Shown here piece after piece: positions 17,030 through 26,308 of a stretch of 64,000 nucleotides of DNA. Source of the DNA: Echinicola sp. 20G (lineage in GTDB: Bacteria; Bacteroidota; Bacteroidia; Cytophagales; Cyclobacteriaceae); contig NZ_AP024154.1 of the NCBI RefSeq assembly GCF_015533855.1, positions 4,222,501 through 4,286,500 of the forward strand, given 5' to 3'. Position 1 is the stretch's first letter; each line of letters opens with the position of its first letter. The position numbers and the translations under genes are program-made. A model generated the notes under the pieces. The model made no database searches and had not been told where the DNA came from. It saw nothing but the letters and a program-made list of their open reading frames with translations.

Positions 17030-17143
17030 GATCTTGTTTTAGTTTTTTCGACTAGCGTTAAATAAAGCTAATTTAGATCATGGATGGTAGGATGTCAATT
17101 TAGTCTTGGCTAAACAACCTTACTTCTTCATCGTATAATAAAA

Positions 17144-17790
17144 AAAATCATTATTTTTGATTTATGCGGATGGAAGTACAAATAGCTGGGCACATTGAAG
17201 AATTCAAATCCATATGTAAAGAACATAAGGTTGAACATCTTTATGCTTTTGGCTCATCGGTTTCTGACAGGTTCGATGAGAGAACAAGTGATATTGATTT
17301 ATTGGTGGAATTAAGCACTTCCGACCCCTTGGAAAAAGGTGAACTTCTTCTTTCCCTATGGGATACACTGGAAGGATTTTTTGATCGAAAAGTGGATCTG
17401 CTTACCGAGCAATCCATAAAAAACCCAATCTTGAGAAAATCAATAGAACAATCCAAGCAGTTAATTTATGACCGAACAGGCGAAAAAGTATTTGTCTGAT
17501 ATATCCTTGGCAATTGATAAGATCGATCAATTCATGGTGGGGATAGATAGTTTTTATGATTATGAAGCTGATCTGAAAACCCAAAGTGCCATTGAACGGC
17601 AACTATCAATTATTGGAGAAGCAATTAACCATCTTAGAAAAACAGGAGTCCGATTGGAACATGACCATCAAATGGTTGGTTTTAGAAATAGATTGGTCCA
17701 TGCATATGATAGTATTGATAATACTATTATTTGGGCAATCATTAAACGGCATATCCCCAAATTAAAGGATGATCTTAGCAAGCTTTTATA
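17144..17790. repeat. Long direct repeat, copy A (MNT/HEPN module)
   Basis: From AAAATCATTATTTTTGATTT to the end of the HEPN gene this segment is repeated in the same orientation at 39336-39936. The nucleotidyltransferase part is nearly identical; the HEPN part is eroded in copy B. The two copies start 22,192 bp apart and bracket the inositol locus. Confidence 0.85.
17164..17499 (+). CDS. mntA: MNT-domain nucleotidyltransferase antitoxin (MntA-like)
   Basis: 111 residues of the minimal nucleotidyltransferase fold: GSSVSDRFDERTSDIDLLVE with the GS motif at residue 30 and the metal-binding Asp43 and Asp45, then a helix and DRKVDLLTEQSIKNPILRKS. It overlaps the HEPN gene by 32 bp, the arrangement of MntA/HepT (type VII) toxin-antitoxin pairs, in which the enzyme AMPylates and silences the HEPN RNase. 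Copy B at 39356 is almost the same protein. Start ATG 17164 is shared by both copies. Confidence 0.85.
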   Translation: MRMEVQIAGHIEEFKSICKEHKVEHLYAFGSSVSDRFDERTSDIDLLVELSTSDPLEKGELLLSLWDTLEGFFDRKVDLLTEQSIKNPILRKSIEQSKQLIYDRTGEKVFV

Positions 17791-17791
17791 G
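17468..17791 (+). CDS. hepT: HEPN-domain RNase toxin (HepT-like)
   Basis: 107 residues, all-helical HEPN fold. The catalytic RxxxxH motif is present as RNRLVHAY, with Arg73 and His78. The upstream part has IDQFMVGIDSFYDYEADLKT and QSAIERQLSIIGEAINHLRK, as in HepT/DUF86 proteins. It would cleave RNA when released from its nucleotidyltransferase partner, with which it overlaps by 32 bp. It appears intact, unlike the copy at 39660. Role could be element maintenance or phage defence. Confidence 0.85.
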   Translation: MTEQAKKYLSDISLAIDKIDQFMVGIDSFYDYEADLKTQSAIERQLSIIGEAINHLRKTGVRLEHDHQMVGFRNRLVHAYDSIDNTIIWAIIKRHIPKLKDDLSKLL

Positions 17792-17912
17792 GGTTTTGAT
17801 GGTTAGCATTGATTGCCAACCTAGTAGTTGTATTTAGATATTCTTTAGTTATTCCTTTCAATCAAGTTGATCATCTTATTTCGTACAATTTAAATTGTTT
17901 GATTATTTATTC

Positions 17913-18083
17913 ATTAATCATGTTACAATTTAGCTTTTTGGGCTGCTGAAGCGGCCATGAGCTTACGGCATAAACACTTTTCTGCCCACCAGGCCCTCCT
18001 TTATTCCGTTGCCACTTGGCGTTGATTGCCCTCAAGCTAGGGTGGTACCATAATTAATTTCTAACCATTAAAACGAAATGTTA
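17913..18083 (+). repeat. 170-bp conserved leader, copy A
   Basis: About 96% identical over 170 bp (one indel and roughly five substitutions by eye) to 40878-41047, which precedes the RadC-like gene. It ends exactly at an ATG in both places. It has no ORF kept in both copies. Here it leads into a 31-codon stub rather than a gene. It could be a promoter/5' UTR, a structured RNA or a recombination sequence. Confidence 0.8.
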
Positions 18084-18178
18084 TGGATTCCCACAAAAAC
18101 TTTGCTTTCCATGCCGTTGCTAAAATGATGCTTAACTACATATATGACTCCAGTTTAGAAACTTTGTATTGCCTTTGA
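18083..18178 (+). pseudogene. 31-codon stub after the leader, possible radC remnant
   Basis: ATG 18083 to TGA 18176-18178 reads MDSHKNFAFHAVAKMMLNYI and 11 further residues. It begins at the same leader position as the RadC-like protein at 41047 (MDTKNKNVVSNQVAEIVLSY) and shows weak similarity over the first 20 residues, then ends. It is probably an eroded paralogue or a different, truncated cargo gene. The following 300 bp to 18479 are A+T-rich and hold no supported gene; they should contain the lacI promoter. Confidence 0.4.
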
Positions 18179-18479
18179 TGTTTGAGGAGGTTTTTTAAAT
18201 AAAAAGACATTTAAATTTTAATTGGTTATTTCCATTGATCATACATTATCTTTAGTTAAGCTTGGTTTAAAATCATTTTGTATATCTATGTCTGTTTTTT
18301 TGTAAATAGAAATAAAGGTAGGTCGAATTAAATTGAAATATGTTAGGCATCTTAATTATTAAACCTAATTTAGATAAGCAATGGGAAGAAGTGTTTGAAA
18401 TATTGACAAACCAATTAATACCCAACTGAGAAACCTTTACATAATTCACTCCTCTAACCCCAAAGGATTTTCTTAAACT

Positions 18480-19517
18480 ATGAAAAGAAGACCCAGTACA
18501 ATAACCGATATAGCTAAAGCATTGAATGTTTCCGCCTCTACAGTTTCAAGGGCATTGCATGACAGCCCTTCTATAAGCAGAGAAACTAAAGATGCTGTAA
18601 TGGAACTGGCCAAAGAAATGAATTACCAACCAAATATGCTTGCGGTAAGTTTATTGAATAAAAAGACCAAGACCATAGGCGTAATTGTTCCTGAAATTAC
18701 CAGTTATTTTTTTGCCACCGTGGTAAGTGGGGTACAGGATATGGTAGAGGAAGCCGGTTTTAAATTGATAATCTGCCAATCCAACGAATCCTATGAGGAA
18801 GAAAAAAAATTGATTGAAACGTTGTCTTTAGGGAGGGTGGATGGGTTTTTAATTTCACCTTCATCCAAAACTACAGATTTCACCCATTTGGATAAATTAA
18901 GATCTTCTGGCACCCCAATTGTTGTATTTGATAGGGATTGTACTGACTTTGAAGCAGACAAGGTTCTGGTGGACGATTATGATGGGGCTTTTCAGGCAGT
19001 GGAATATTTGATCAAGACGAAATGCAGGAGAATAGCTCATATTTCCGGGCCACAAAATTTAACTACATGTCAACATAGGAAAAAAGGCTACTTGGATGCT
19101 TTGTGCAAGTATGGTATGGACGTTGAAAGTCATCTTATGGTAGAAGTGGATGGATTTACATCAGAAGATGGTGAATATCCTACCAAAAGACTGCTTGACC
19201 TGAAAAACATTCCGGATGCGATTTTTGCCATTAATGATGCCGTTGCCATAGGTGCTATGGCCATTATACGTGAAAGGGGCTTGAGAATTCCTGAAGATGT
19301 TTCGGTAGTGGGGTTTGATGATGAACCATACAGTAAATATTTCTATCCTTCGTTAACTTCTGTTTGGCAGCCTGTATATGATTTGGGAATGCTTTCTGCC
19401 AAAATATTGATGAACCATATTTCCAATGACCAAGATGATTATGAATACAGATATGAATTGTTAAAGCCCGAATTGATGATCCGCAATTCGTCCAGGCCAA
19501 TACTAAAATCACAATAG
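18480..19517 (+). CDS. LacI-family transcription regulator of the inositol locus
   Basis: 345 residues. The N-terminal HTH (TITDIAKALNVSASTVSRAL, residues about 6-25, plus the NYQPNMLAVSL hinge helix) is typical LacI. The rest is a periplasmic-binding-protein-like sensor domain: IGVIVPEITSYFFATVVSGV, DGFLISPSSK, PIVVFDRDC, AHISGPQNL, DAIFAINDAVAIGAMA and VVGFDDEPYSKYFYPSLTSV. It stands alone ahead of iolJ, and two LacI-type palindromes lie before iolJ and before susC, so it very probably controls both. The inducer may be inositol or an early catabolite (inference). No palindrome of this type was seen before the gene itself. Confidence 0.92.
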   Translation: MKRRPSTITDIAKALNVSASTVSRALHDSPSISRETKDAVMELAKEMNYQPNMLAVSLLNKKTKTIGVIVPEITSYFFATVVSGVQDMVEEAGFKLIICQSNESYEEEKKLIETLSLGRVDGFLISPSSKTTDFTHLDKLRSSGTPIVVFDRDCTDFEADKVLVDDYDGAFQAVEYLIKTKCRRIAHISGPQNLTTCQHRKKGYLDALCKYGMDVESHLMVEVDGFTSEDGEYPTKRLLDLKNIPDAIFAINDAVAIGAMAIIRERGLRIPEDVSVVGFDDEPYSKYFYPSLTSVWQPVYDLGMLSAKILMNHISNDQDDYEYRYELLKPELMIRNSSRPILKSQ

Positions 19518-19803
19518 AATAAAATTGTAGGTTATTGATCCCAGTATCCAAACTCGGACTTGCGCTTGTATAAGGTTGTTAGTCGATTTAAAATTAATCC
19601 TTTAAAATCGTTCCAAGATTTTTTCATTTGATAATCCATCCAATTATTGGGCTAGATACTTTGTATATCGTTAATGGTTTTAATAAATAGAAACAAAGAT
19701 TTAAAAATTTGAATGATTTTAATATAAAATATGAAATATCAGCTTGTTACAGGTGATATATATGTGTTTTGTTATTTTTGTTTTTTATAAAATAAAATTT
19801 TGT

Positions 19804-19823
19804 TTACGCAAACCTTTGCGTAA
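19804..19823. promoter_or_regulatory. LacI-type operator before iolJ
   Basis: TTACGCAAACCTTTGCGTAA, perfect 9-bp arms around CC, 72 bp before the iolJ ATG. It lies just after an A+T-rich stretch with TTTG runs (TTTTTGTTTTTTATAAAATA) that could supply a Bacteroidota promoter, so repressor binding would block initiation. The rest of the 377-bp lacI-iolJ spacer shows nothing else. Confidence 0.8.
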
Positions 19824-19894
19824 GGATATTGAAAGGAAATCTTTTTTTTTAACCTAAATAATTGGAGTATTGGGAAAACGATAACCCGATAACC

Positions 19895-20854
19895 ATGAAA
19901 TCAACCCCAATGAAATTGTTTAATGACTGCTATGGAAAATATGGCATTGCAGCTATTAATGTTTTTACCATGGAACAGGTTTTGGGTGTTTTCAAGGCAG
20001 CATCTATTGGTAAATCTCCTGTCATATTGCAGACTACTCCTGTGGCCAGGGATTATTCAAATCCTCTTTTGATGAAAGGCATGATTTCCGCAGCCGAAAA
20101 GGTCTTTCCCGATGTCGTTTTTGCCGTTCATCTGGATCATGGAAACGAAACACATATAAATGCAGCATTGAAGGAAGAAATGTACAATTCTGTTATGATA
20201 GACGCCTCACATGAAGATTTTGACCAGAATGTTAGCAGAACAAAAAAAATAGTAGAATCCGCGCACTCACAAGATGTTTTTGTAGAAGCTGAATTGGGGA
20301 TTTTGAGTGGTGTTGAGGATAATCTGGTCGTGGAACAGCATCATGCAAAGTACACAGACCCAGAAGCAGCTGAAAAATTTGTATGTGAAACGAACTGTGA
20401 CAGTTTGGCTATTGCGGTAGGAACAAGTCATGGGGCATACAAGTTCTCTGGGGACCAAGGCATAAACTTTTCAATTTTGGAGCAAATCCAGAAGAGGTTG
20501 CCTGGGTTTCCTTTGGTACTACATGGGGGATCGTCAGTCAGTCAAGTGGAAATTCAACGAATCAATAATGCAGGTGGAAACCTGAAGGAAAATGCCAGGG
20601 GCGTTTCCTCAGATGAACTAAAAAAATCCATTTCACTTGGTGTTTGTAAAGTAAATATAGCTACAGACTTAAGGGTATTGTGGACCAGGGTTCACAGGGA
20701 ATTCTTTGTGGAAAATCCTGAGCAGTTTGACCCTATCTTACCAGGAAAGCTTTATCAAGATGAGTTAATCAAGTTTTGTTTGCAAAAGTTTGAATTATTA
20801 GGGTCGTTAGGAAAAGCCCGTTCTATTAATTCCTATCAAAGTAAGGAAAACTGA
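19895..20854 (+). CDS. iolJ: Class II aldolase, IolJ-like (2-deoxy-5-keto-gluconate-6-phosphate aldolase)
   Basis: 319 residues from ATG 19895; a TTG at 19862 is less likely. The class II fructose-bisphosphate aldolase fold is clear: AAINVFTMEQVLGVFKAA, HLDHGN (zinc and catalytic region), MIDASHEDFDQNVSRTKKIV, VEAELGILSGVEDN, AVGTSHGAYKF, LVLHGGSSV and VCKVNIATDLR. In this operon the expected reaction is cleavage of 2-deoxy-5-keto-D-gluconate 6-phosphate to dihydroxyacetone phosphate and malonate semialdehyde. It is somewhat longer than Bacillus IolJ, with an extra stretch (NNAGGNLKENARG). First gene of the operon. Confidence 0.82.
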   Translation: MKSTPMKLFNDCYGKYGIAAINVFTMEQVLGVFKAASIGKSPVILQTTPVARDYSNPLLMKGMISAAEKVFPDVVFAVHLDHGNETHINAALKEEMYNSVMIDASHEDFDQNVSRTKKIVESAHSQDVFVEAELGILSGVEDNLVVEQHHAKYTDPEAAEKFVCETNCDSLAIAVGTSHGAYKFSGDQGINFSILEQIQKRLPGFPLVLHGGSSVSQVEIQRINNAGGNLKENARGVSSDELKKSISLGVCKVNIATDLRVLWTRVHREFFVENPEQFDPILPGKLYQDELIKFCLQKFELLGSLGKARSINSYQSKEN

Positions 20855-20880
20855 AACAATACGAATAAATCCAATAACCT

Positions 20881-21768
20881 ATGATAAAAGATCACAAATA
20901 TAACCTGTTGGCAAAGGCCCAAAAAGTGGAAGAAGGGGTATATCAACAAGTTCTTAAGGAAGAAGGAAACTGGCAATTTTTGAATTTTGAAGCCAGACTA
21001 ATGAAGCGGGGAACAGTGTTCTCAGGCAATACAGGAAATAATGAGTATGCATTTATCTTATTGTCGGGAAATTATACCATGAAAACGAGTCGTGGGACTT
21101 GGCAGGTTACCAATGGTAGGGCCAGTGTTTTTTCAGGCATAGCGTATAGTCTGTATCTACCAAGAAGGACGGATTTTACACTGACTGCAGACAGCGATTT
21201 GCTTGACATAGCCTATGGTTGGTGCGAGACTGATCAAGATTTTGATCCTGTTTTTAAGACGCCTGAGGAATCAACTATTGAAATCCGTGGTGGTGATAAT
21301 GCGACAAGACAGATCAATGACCTGTTGGGTCCCGGCTTTCCTTGTCATAGATTGGTAGCAGTGGAAGTATATACTCCTTCTGGTAATTGGAGTTCTTTTC
21401 CGGCCCATAAACATGATGAGCGCAAAGTGGATGAAAATGGTAATTTGTTAGAGGCGAGGTTGGAAGAGACCTATTTCTATAAGATTGATCGGCCAGAGGG
21501 CTACGCTATCCAGCAGGTTTATACTGGAGATAGGTCTTTGGATGAAATAGCCGTAGCCAGGAACAATGATGTTGTACTAGTCCCAAAAGGCTACCATCCG
21601 GTTGTCGCGGGTCATGGCTATAATGTGTATTATTTAAATTTTTTGACGGGTAGTGACCAATCATTGGCCAATACCCCTGACCCAGACCATAATTGGATAT
21701 TTGGGACTTGGAAAGGAGTGGATAGTAGGATTCCTATGGTAAACGCTAAAATGAATCCAAATGACTGA
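20881..21768 (+). CDS. iolB: 5-deoxy-glucuronate isomerase
   Basis: 295 residues, bicupin fold. The metal site of the second cupin is visible as HKHDE (residues 176-180) with EETYFYKI (from 195) and the later GYHPVVAGHGY. PAHKHD and the FGTWKGVDSRIPMVNA end are typical of IolB. It converts 5-deoxy-D-glucuronate, the IolD product, to 2-deoxy-5-keto-D-gluconate. It follows iolJ by 26 bp and overlaps iolC by 8 bp. Confidence 0.92.
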   Translation: MIKDHKYNLLAKAQKVEEGVYQQVLKEEGNWQFLNFEARLMKRGTVFSGNTGNNEYAFILLSGNYTMKTSRGTWQVTNGRASVFSGIAYSLYLPRRTDFTLTADSDLLDIAYGWCETDQDFDPVFKTPEESTIEIRGGDNATRQINDLLGPGFPCHRLVAVEVYTPSGNWSSFPAHKHDERKVDENGNLLEARLEETYFYKIDRPEGYAIQQVYTGDRSLDEIAVARNNDVVLVPKGYHPVVAGHGYNVYYLNFLTGSDQSLANTPDPDHNWIFGTWKGVDSRIPMVNAKMNPND

Positions 21769-22780
21769 ACCTCAAAAAAACATGGATATCATTACTATTG
21801 GAAGATCATCCATAGACCTTTATTCCCAGAATATAGGAGCGGAGTTTGTTGATATAAAAGGGTTTGATGCATTTGTGGGAGGGTCCCCTTTGAATATTGC
21901 CACTGGATGCGCAAGGCTTGGCTTGAATGCGGCATTGCTGACAGGGGTAGGAGAGGATAAAGTAGGGGATTTTATCCTTAATTTTTTAGAGAAAGAAGGT
22001 GTGGAAACCCGGTTTATTCCACGAATTTCCGGAGCTAGGTCAAGTGCAGTCGTATTGGGGATCCAACCTCCGGATAAATTTCCTTTGGTCTATTACAGGG
22101 ATAATTGTGCAGATAGTAAGATAACCATTGATCATGTTATTCAATCCAAGGTTTATGAGGTCAGAATGATTGAGGTCTCCGCAACTGCAATGAACATAGA
22201 ACCGAGTAGAAGTGCGGTGTTTTTTGCCCTAGAAGAAGCACATAAGGCAGATGTAACAACTTTACTGGATATTGATTTTAGGGCTGACCAATGGTCTGAT
22301 ATCAGGTCATTTGGGATTATGATAAGAGCAGCATTGCCAAAGGTTAAAATTGCTCTTGGCACAGAAGAAGAAATCCTGGCGGCAATGCTTAAGGATTCAT
22401 CCCAAGTAAAAATCGAACACCAACAAATTTCTGCCCCAAAAATAAGCGGAAATATTGATGTAGCCATCAAAGGAATATTGGACTTGGGAGTGGAAATATT
22501 GATTGTCAAAAGAGGTGGTAAAGGAGTCACTATTTATGACAATGAAGGTCAGGTCACAGATGTTCCGGGTTTTCCGGTAGAGCCCTTGAATGTACTTGGA
22601 GCTGGCGATGCATTTGCATCAGGGTTTATCTATGGGTACTTACAAGGTTGGGATTTGTATAAATCCTGTCGAATGGGCAATGCAAGTGGGGCGCAAGTTG
22701 TGCTACAGCCTGGCTGTGCCAATTTTATGCCTTCACTCCAAGAATCCTTAAAGTTTATCGAAGAACATGGTGGTTTTTAA
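21761..22780 (+). CDS. iolC: 5-dehydro-2-deoxygluconokinase
   Basis: 339 residues of the PfkB sugar-kinase family: DIITIGRSSIDLYSQNIG, the GGSPLNIATGCARLGLNAAL signature near the start, and the C-terminal VLGAGDAFASGFIYGY motif with the catalytic Asp. It phosphorylates 2-deoxy-5-keto-D-gluconate for IolJ. The ATG at 21761 lies in the iolB end; ATG 21782 (MDIITIG) is an alternative start that removes seven residues. Overlap implies coupling with iolB. Confidence 0.92.
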   Translation: MTEPQKNMDIITIGRSSIDLYSQNIGAEFVDIKGFDAFVGGSPLNIATGCARLGLNAALLTGVGEDKVGDFILNFLEKEGVETRFIPRISGARSSAVVLGIQPPDKFPLVYYRDNCADSKITIDHVIQSKVYEVRMIEVSATAMNIEPSRSAVFFALEEAHKADVTTLLDIDFRADQWSDIRSFGIMIRAALPKVKIALGTEEEILAAMLKDSSQVKIEHQQISAPKISGNIDVAIKGILDLGVEILIVKRGGKGVTIYDNEGQVTDVPGFPVEPLNVLGAGDAFASGFIYGYLQGWDLYKSCRMGNASGAQVVLQPGCANFMPSLQESLKFIEEHGGF

Positions 22781-22816
22781 ATTGACCCAATCCTATTAAC
22801 TATAATAACCCAAAAT

Positions 22817-24679
22817 ATGAAAACCATAAGATTAACCGTTGCCCAAGCAATCATACGCTATTTGGACAAGCAATATGTTGAGAGGGATGGAGTGGAGCAT
22901 AAATTCTTTCACGGATGCTTCGGCATCTTTGGTCATGGTAATGTCGGAGGTATTGGTCAGGCACTTCACCAATCACCAGAGTTTACCTATTATCAATCCA
23001 GGAATGAACAGGCCATGGTACATGCTGCTGCAGCATATGCAAAAATGAAAAATAGATTATCTACCCTTGTTTGTACCTCATCTATTGGGCCTGGAGCTAC
23101 AAATATGTTAACAGCTGCTGCAGGAGCAACAATCAACAGGTTGCCGGTTTTGTTGTTACCAGGAGATATATTTTCCACTAGGAGGGTAGATCCTGTATTG
23201 CAACAGCTTGAAAGTGCTCAAAGTCAGGATATATCCGTAAATGATTGTTTTAAACCCGTATCCAGATATTGGGATCGGATCAATAGACCTGAACAACTGA
23301 TATCTTCATTGCCTGCTGCCATGAGGGTCCTGACTTCTCCAGCTGATACAGGGGCTGTAACAATCTGTTTACCACAAGATGTGCAAACAGAAGCTTTTGA
23401 ATTTCCAATAGGCCTTTTCAAAAAGAAAGTATGGTATGTACCCAGAGCAACTCCCGATAGGCAATTGGTACATAAGGCTGCTTCCTTAATTAAATCTTGC
23501 AAGAGACCTTTGCTGATCGCTGGTGGAGGAGTAAACTACAGTGAGGCCAATGAGGTATTGACCAATTTTATGGACAGGACAGGAATTCCGGTTATGGAAA
23601 CATTTGCTGGTAAAGGTGCTATTTGCTATAACCACCCCGGAAACTTAGGGGCTGCTGGAGCCACCGGGACCGAAGGTGCCAATGCTTTCAGTAACAAGGC
23701 AGATTTGATTATTGGAGTGGGAACACGGTACAGTGATTTTACTACTGCCTCTAAAACAGCCTTTTCAGAAGATGTCCAATTCATCAATATCAATATTTCA
23801 GATTTTGATGCATTTAAACATGGAGCAATTGCTTTGACAGGCGATGCCAAAGTTACCATCCAAGCCTTGCAAAAGGCCTTGGGAGATTATGAAGTGGAAC
23901 CTGAGTACCGCATTCAGGCCAAGCACTACAATGAAAGTTGGGATGAGCAAGTAAGTCTTGCTTATCAGCCTGAAAACAAAGGGTTGCCTAGCCAGTCCGA
24001 AGTAGTTGGTGCTGTAAATGATTTTTCCGCCAAAAAGGATGTGGTACTATGTGCTGCAGGAAGTTTACCTGGGGATTTACATAAACTTTGGAGAACAAGG
24101 GATCCTAAAGGATTCCATTTGGAATATGGTTATTCATGTATGGGATATGAAATCGCCGGTGGACTTGGAGCCAAGATGGCCTGTCCTGAAAGGGAGGTGT
24201 ATGTAATGGTAGGGGATGGAAGTTACTTGATGATGTCTTCTGAAATCACTACTTCCATCCAAGAAGGATACAAGCTTACAATCATTCTGATCAATAATAA
24301 TGGCTATGCCAGTATTGGAGGATTGTCCAAGTCCTTGGGATCTGAGGGCTTTGGTACATCTTACCGCTATAGAGACAAACAAAGTGGTCAGCTGGATGGC
24401 TCATTCCTTCCAGTGGATTTAGCAGAAAATGCATGTAGTCTAGGTGCTGAGGTGATCAAAACTACTGACATAGCTTCATTGTCCGAGGCACTGAAAAAAG
24501 CAAAAACTATTGATAAGACTACCGTGATTTATATTGAAACTGTAGCAGAAAGGAAATTGGCTGGTTATGGACATGCATGGTGGGAAGTCCCTATTGCAGA
24601 AGTGACTGAGAAACCCTTGGTCGATCAGGCAAGAGAAAAAGCCTTAAAACAAAAGACAAAGCAACATTACCATTTATAA
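22817..24679 (+). CDS. iolD: 3D-trihydroxycyclohexane-1,2-dione hydrolase
   Basis: 620 residues, thiamine-diphosphate enzyme of the acetolactate-synthase superfamily. The N-terminal part has FHGCFGIFGHGNVGGIGQAL and the catalytic-Glu region YYQSRNEQAMVHAAAAYAK; the ThDP-binding motif is GDGSYLMMSSEITTSIQEGY with NNNGYASIGG. It opens the ring of 3D-(3,5/4)-trihydroxycyclohexane-1,2-dione to 5-deoxy-glucuronate. Length matches IolD. It starts 36 bp after iolC. Confidence 0.94.
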   Translation: MKTIRLTVAQAIIRYLDKQYVERDGVEHKFFHGCFGIFGHGNVGGIGQALHQSPEFTYYQSRNEQAMVHAAAAYAKMKNRLSTLVCTSSIGPGATNMLTAAAGATINRLPVLLLPGDIFSTRRVDPVLQQLESAQSQDISVNDCFKPVSRYWDRINRPEQLISSLPAAMRVLTSPADTGAVTICLPQDVQTEAFEFPIGLFKKKVWYVPRATPDRQLVHKAASLIKSCKRPLLIAGGGVNYSEANEVLTNFMDRTGIPVMETFAGKGAICYNHPGNLGAAGATGTEGANAFSNKADLIIGVGTRYSDFTTASKTAFSEDVQFININISDFDAFKHGAIALTGDAKVTIQALQKALGDYEVEPEYRIQAKHYNESWDEQVSLAYQPENKGLPSQSEVVGAVNDFSAKKDVVLCAAGSLPGDLHKLWRTRDPKGFHLEYGYSCMGYEIAGGLGAKMACPEREVYVMVGDGSYLMMSSEITTSIQEGYKLTIILINNNGYASIGGLSKSLGSEGFGTSYRYRDKQSGQLDGSFLPVDLAENACSLGAEVIKTTDIASLSEALKKAKTIDKTTVIYIETVAERKLAGYGHAWWEVPIAEVTEKPLVDQAREKALKQKTKQHYHL

Positions 24680-24706
24680 TTTTTCAACACCCAATAACCT
24701 ATTCAC

Positions 24707-26287
24707 ATGCTAATAACCATATTGTCCTTTATCGGATTTACATTATTTGTGGCTTTCTATGCTTACCGAAAAACCAGAAAGGAAAATTTAGATACTGAGG
24801 ATGGATATTTTCTAGGCGGAAGAAGCCTCACTGGAGTGGTCATTGCCGGCTCCATGATCATGACCAATATTTCGACAGAGCACTTGGTAGGAATGAATGG
24901 TTCATCCTACAAAAATGGCTTTATTATAGTCGCATGGGAAGTGACCTCTGCACTGGCCTTAATTGTTGCTGCTGTGTATTTTGTTCCCAAATACCTAAAA
25001 ATGGGCCTGACTACGATACCGCAATACCTGGAGAATCGTTTTGATGCTGGCACTAGGTCATTGGTAGCCCTTTTCTTATTGGTATCATTTGCTGTCACCC
25101 TACTTCCCATAGTACTCTATACTGGAGCTATTAACTTGGAGAGCTTGTTCAATGTTTCGGAAATACTGGGAGTAAGCAGGGAAAAGGCCTTGTGGTATAC
25201 GGTTTTGATTGTAGGGGGAATAGGCTCTGTATATGCCATTTTTGGAGGTCTGAAAGCAGTGGCGGTTTCTGATACCATAAATGGATACGGGCTGATGGTC
25301 GCGGGATTGATGATTCCGGCCATTGCACTTTTTATGATTGGAGAAGGAAATCCTTTTTTGGGATTCGCAAAGGTTTTTGAAAACAGTCCCGAAAAGTTCA
25401 ATGTCATTGGTGAAAAAGATTCTGTATTGCCTTTTAGTACTTTGTTTACAGGTTTGATTATCAATCAACTTTATTTCTGGTGCATGAACCAGACTATCAT
25501 TCAAAGAGCATTAGGGGCAAAAAATCTTAAGGAAGCTCAAAAAGGCCTATTGTACACTGGTGTATTGAAGCTCTTGGTGCCTTTTATCATTGTACTTCCC
25601 GGAGTAATAGGTTTCTATTATTTTGGGAATAGCATGTACGATCAACAGGATATGGTATATCCTGAACTCGTGAAAAAAGTACTTCCAGTAGGTTTAACAG
25701 GAGTTTTTGCCGCCATAATTATGGGAGCTGTCCTAAGTACTTTCAACAGTGTACTCAACAGTGCATCTACTATTTTCAGCATAGATATTTTTAAGAGACT
25801 GGTCTATCCCAAAGCGAGTGCAGGGAGTTTGGTCCGGGCGGGGAAATTGTCAGCAACATTTTTAGCTGTTACTTCCATTATTGCTGCTCCCATGGTGGCC
25901 AATGCCCCTGAAGGCCTCTTCCAACTTTTACAACAGTTGAATGGAATTTTCTTTATTCCGATAGCTTCCATAATACTAGCTGGTTTTTTTACCAAAAGTG
26001 TAACGGCAACAGCTGCGAAAATTGCTTTGGTAACTGGCTTGGGATTTTACATCCTTACCACTTTTGTATACCAGGTGAACATTCACTTCGTGCACATCTG
26101 GGGTATTGAATTTTTATTGAATGTGGCTGTAATGGGATTAGTCTCTTATCTAAGGCCCAAAGCGTCAAACCCTATCATAGGGTTCACCCAAAGTATACAA
26201 CTTGAAAGATGGAAATACGCCGGTGCGGTGTCCATTGCATTGGTCATCATCACGGTGACCATATATATCTTACTTGGAAACATATAA
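24707..26287 (+). CDS. Sodium:solute symporter, probable inositol transporter
   Basis: 526 residues with about 13-14 membrane helices in the SSS (SglT-like) pattern: GGRSLTGVVIAGSMIMTNIS, STEHLVGMNGSSYKNG, IFGGLKAVAVSDTINGYG and AAIIMGAVLSTFNSVLNSAS. Its place between iolD and iolA, 27 bp from iolD, suggests Na+-coupled uptake of myo-inositol (or a related cyclitol or glycoside) across the inner membrane. Substrate is inference from context; SMCT-type SSS members move inositol in other organisms. Confidence 0.85.
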   Translation: MLITILSFIGFTLFVAFYAYRKTRKENLDTEDGYFLGGRSLTGVVIAGSMIMTNISTEHLVGMNGSSYKNGFIIVAWEVTSALALIVAAVYFVPKYLKMGLTTIPQYLENRFDAGTRSLVALFLLVSFAVTLLPIVLYTGAINLESLFNVSEILGVSREKALWYTVLIVGGIGSVYAIFGGLKAVAVSDTINGYGLMVAGLMIPAIALFMIGEGNPFLGFAKVFENSPEKFNVIGEKDSVLPFSTLFTGLIINQLYFWCMNQTIIQRALGAKNLKEAQKGLLYTGVLKLLVPFIIVLPGVIGFYYFGNSMYDQQDMVYPELVKKVLPVGLTGVFAAIIMGAVLSTFNSVLNSASTIFSIDIFKRLVYPKASAGSLVRAGKLSATFLAVTSIIAAPMVANAPEGLFQLLQQLNGIFFIPIASIILAGFFTKSVTATAAKIALVTGLGFYILTTFVYQVNIHFVHIWGIEFLLNVAVMGLVSYLRPKASNPIIGFTQSIQLERWKYAGAVSIALVIITVTIYILLGNI

Positions 26288-26308
26288 ATAAAATAGAAAA
26301 CATATTAA

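Noticed and set aside
17957..18025. 22-codon mini-ORF in the 170-bp leader as a leader peptide
   Set aside because: The equivalent frame in copy B (from 40921) is cut by TAG after 11 codons while the DNA is otherwise nearly unchanged, so the peptide is not conserved.
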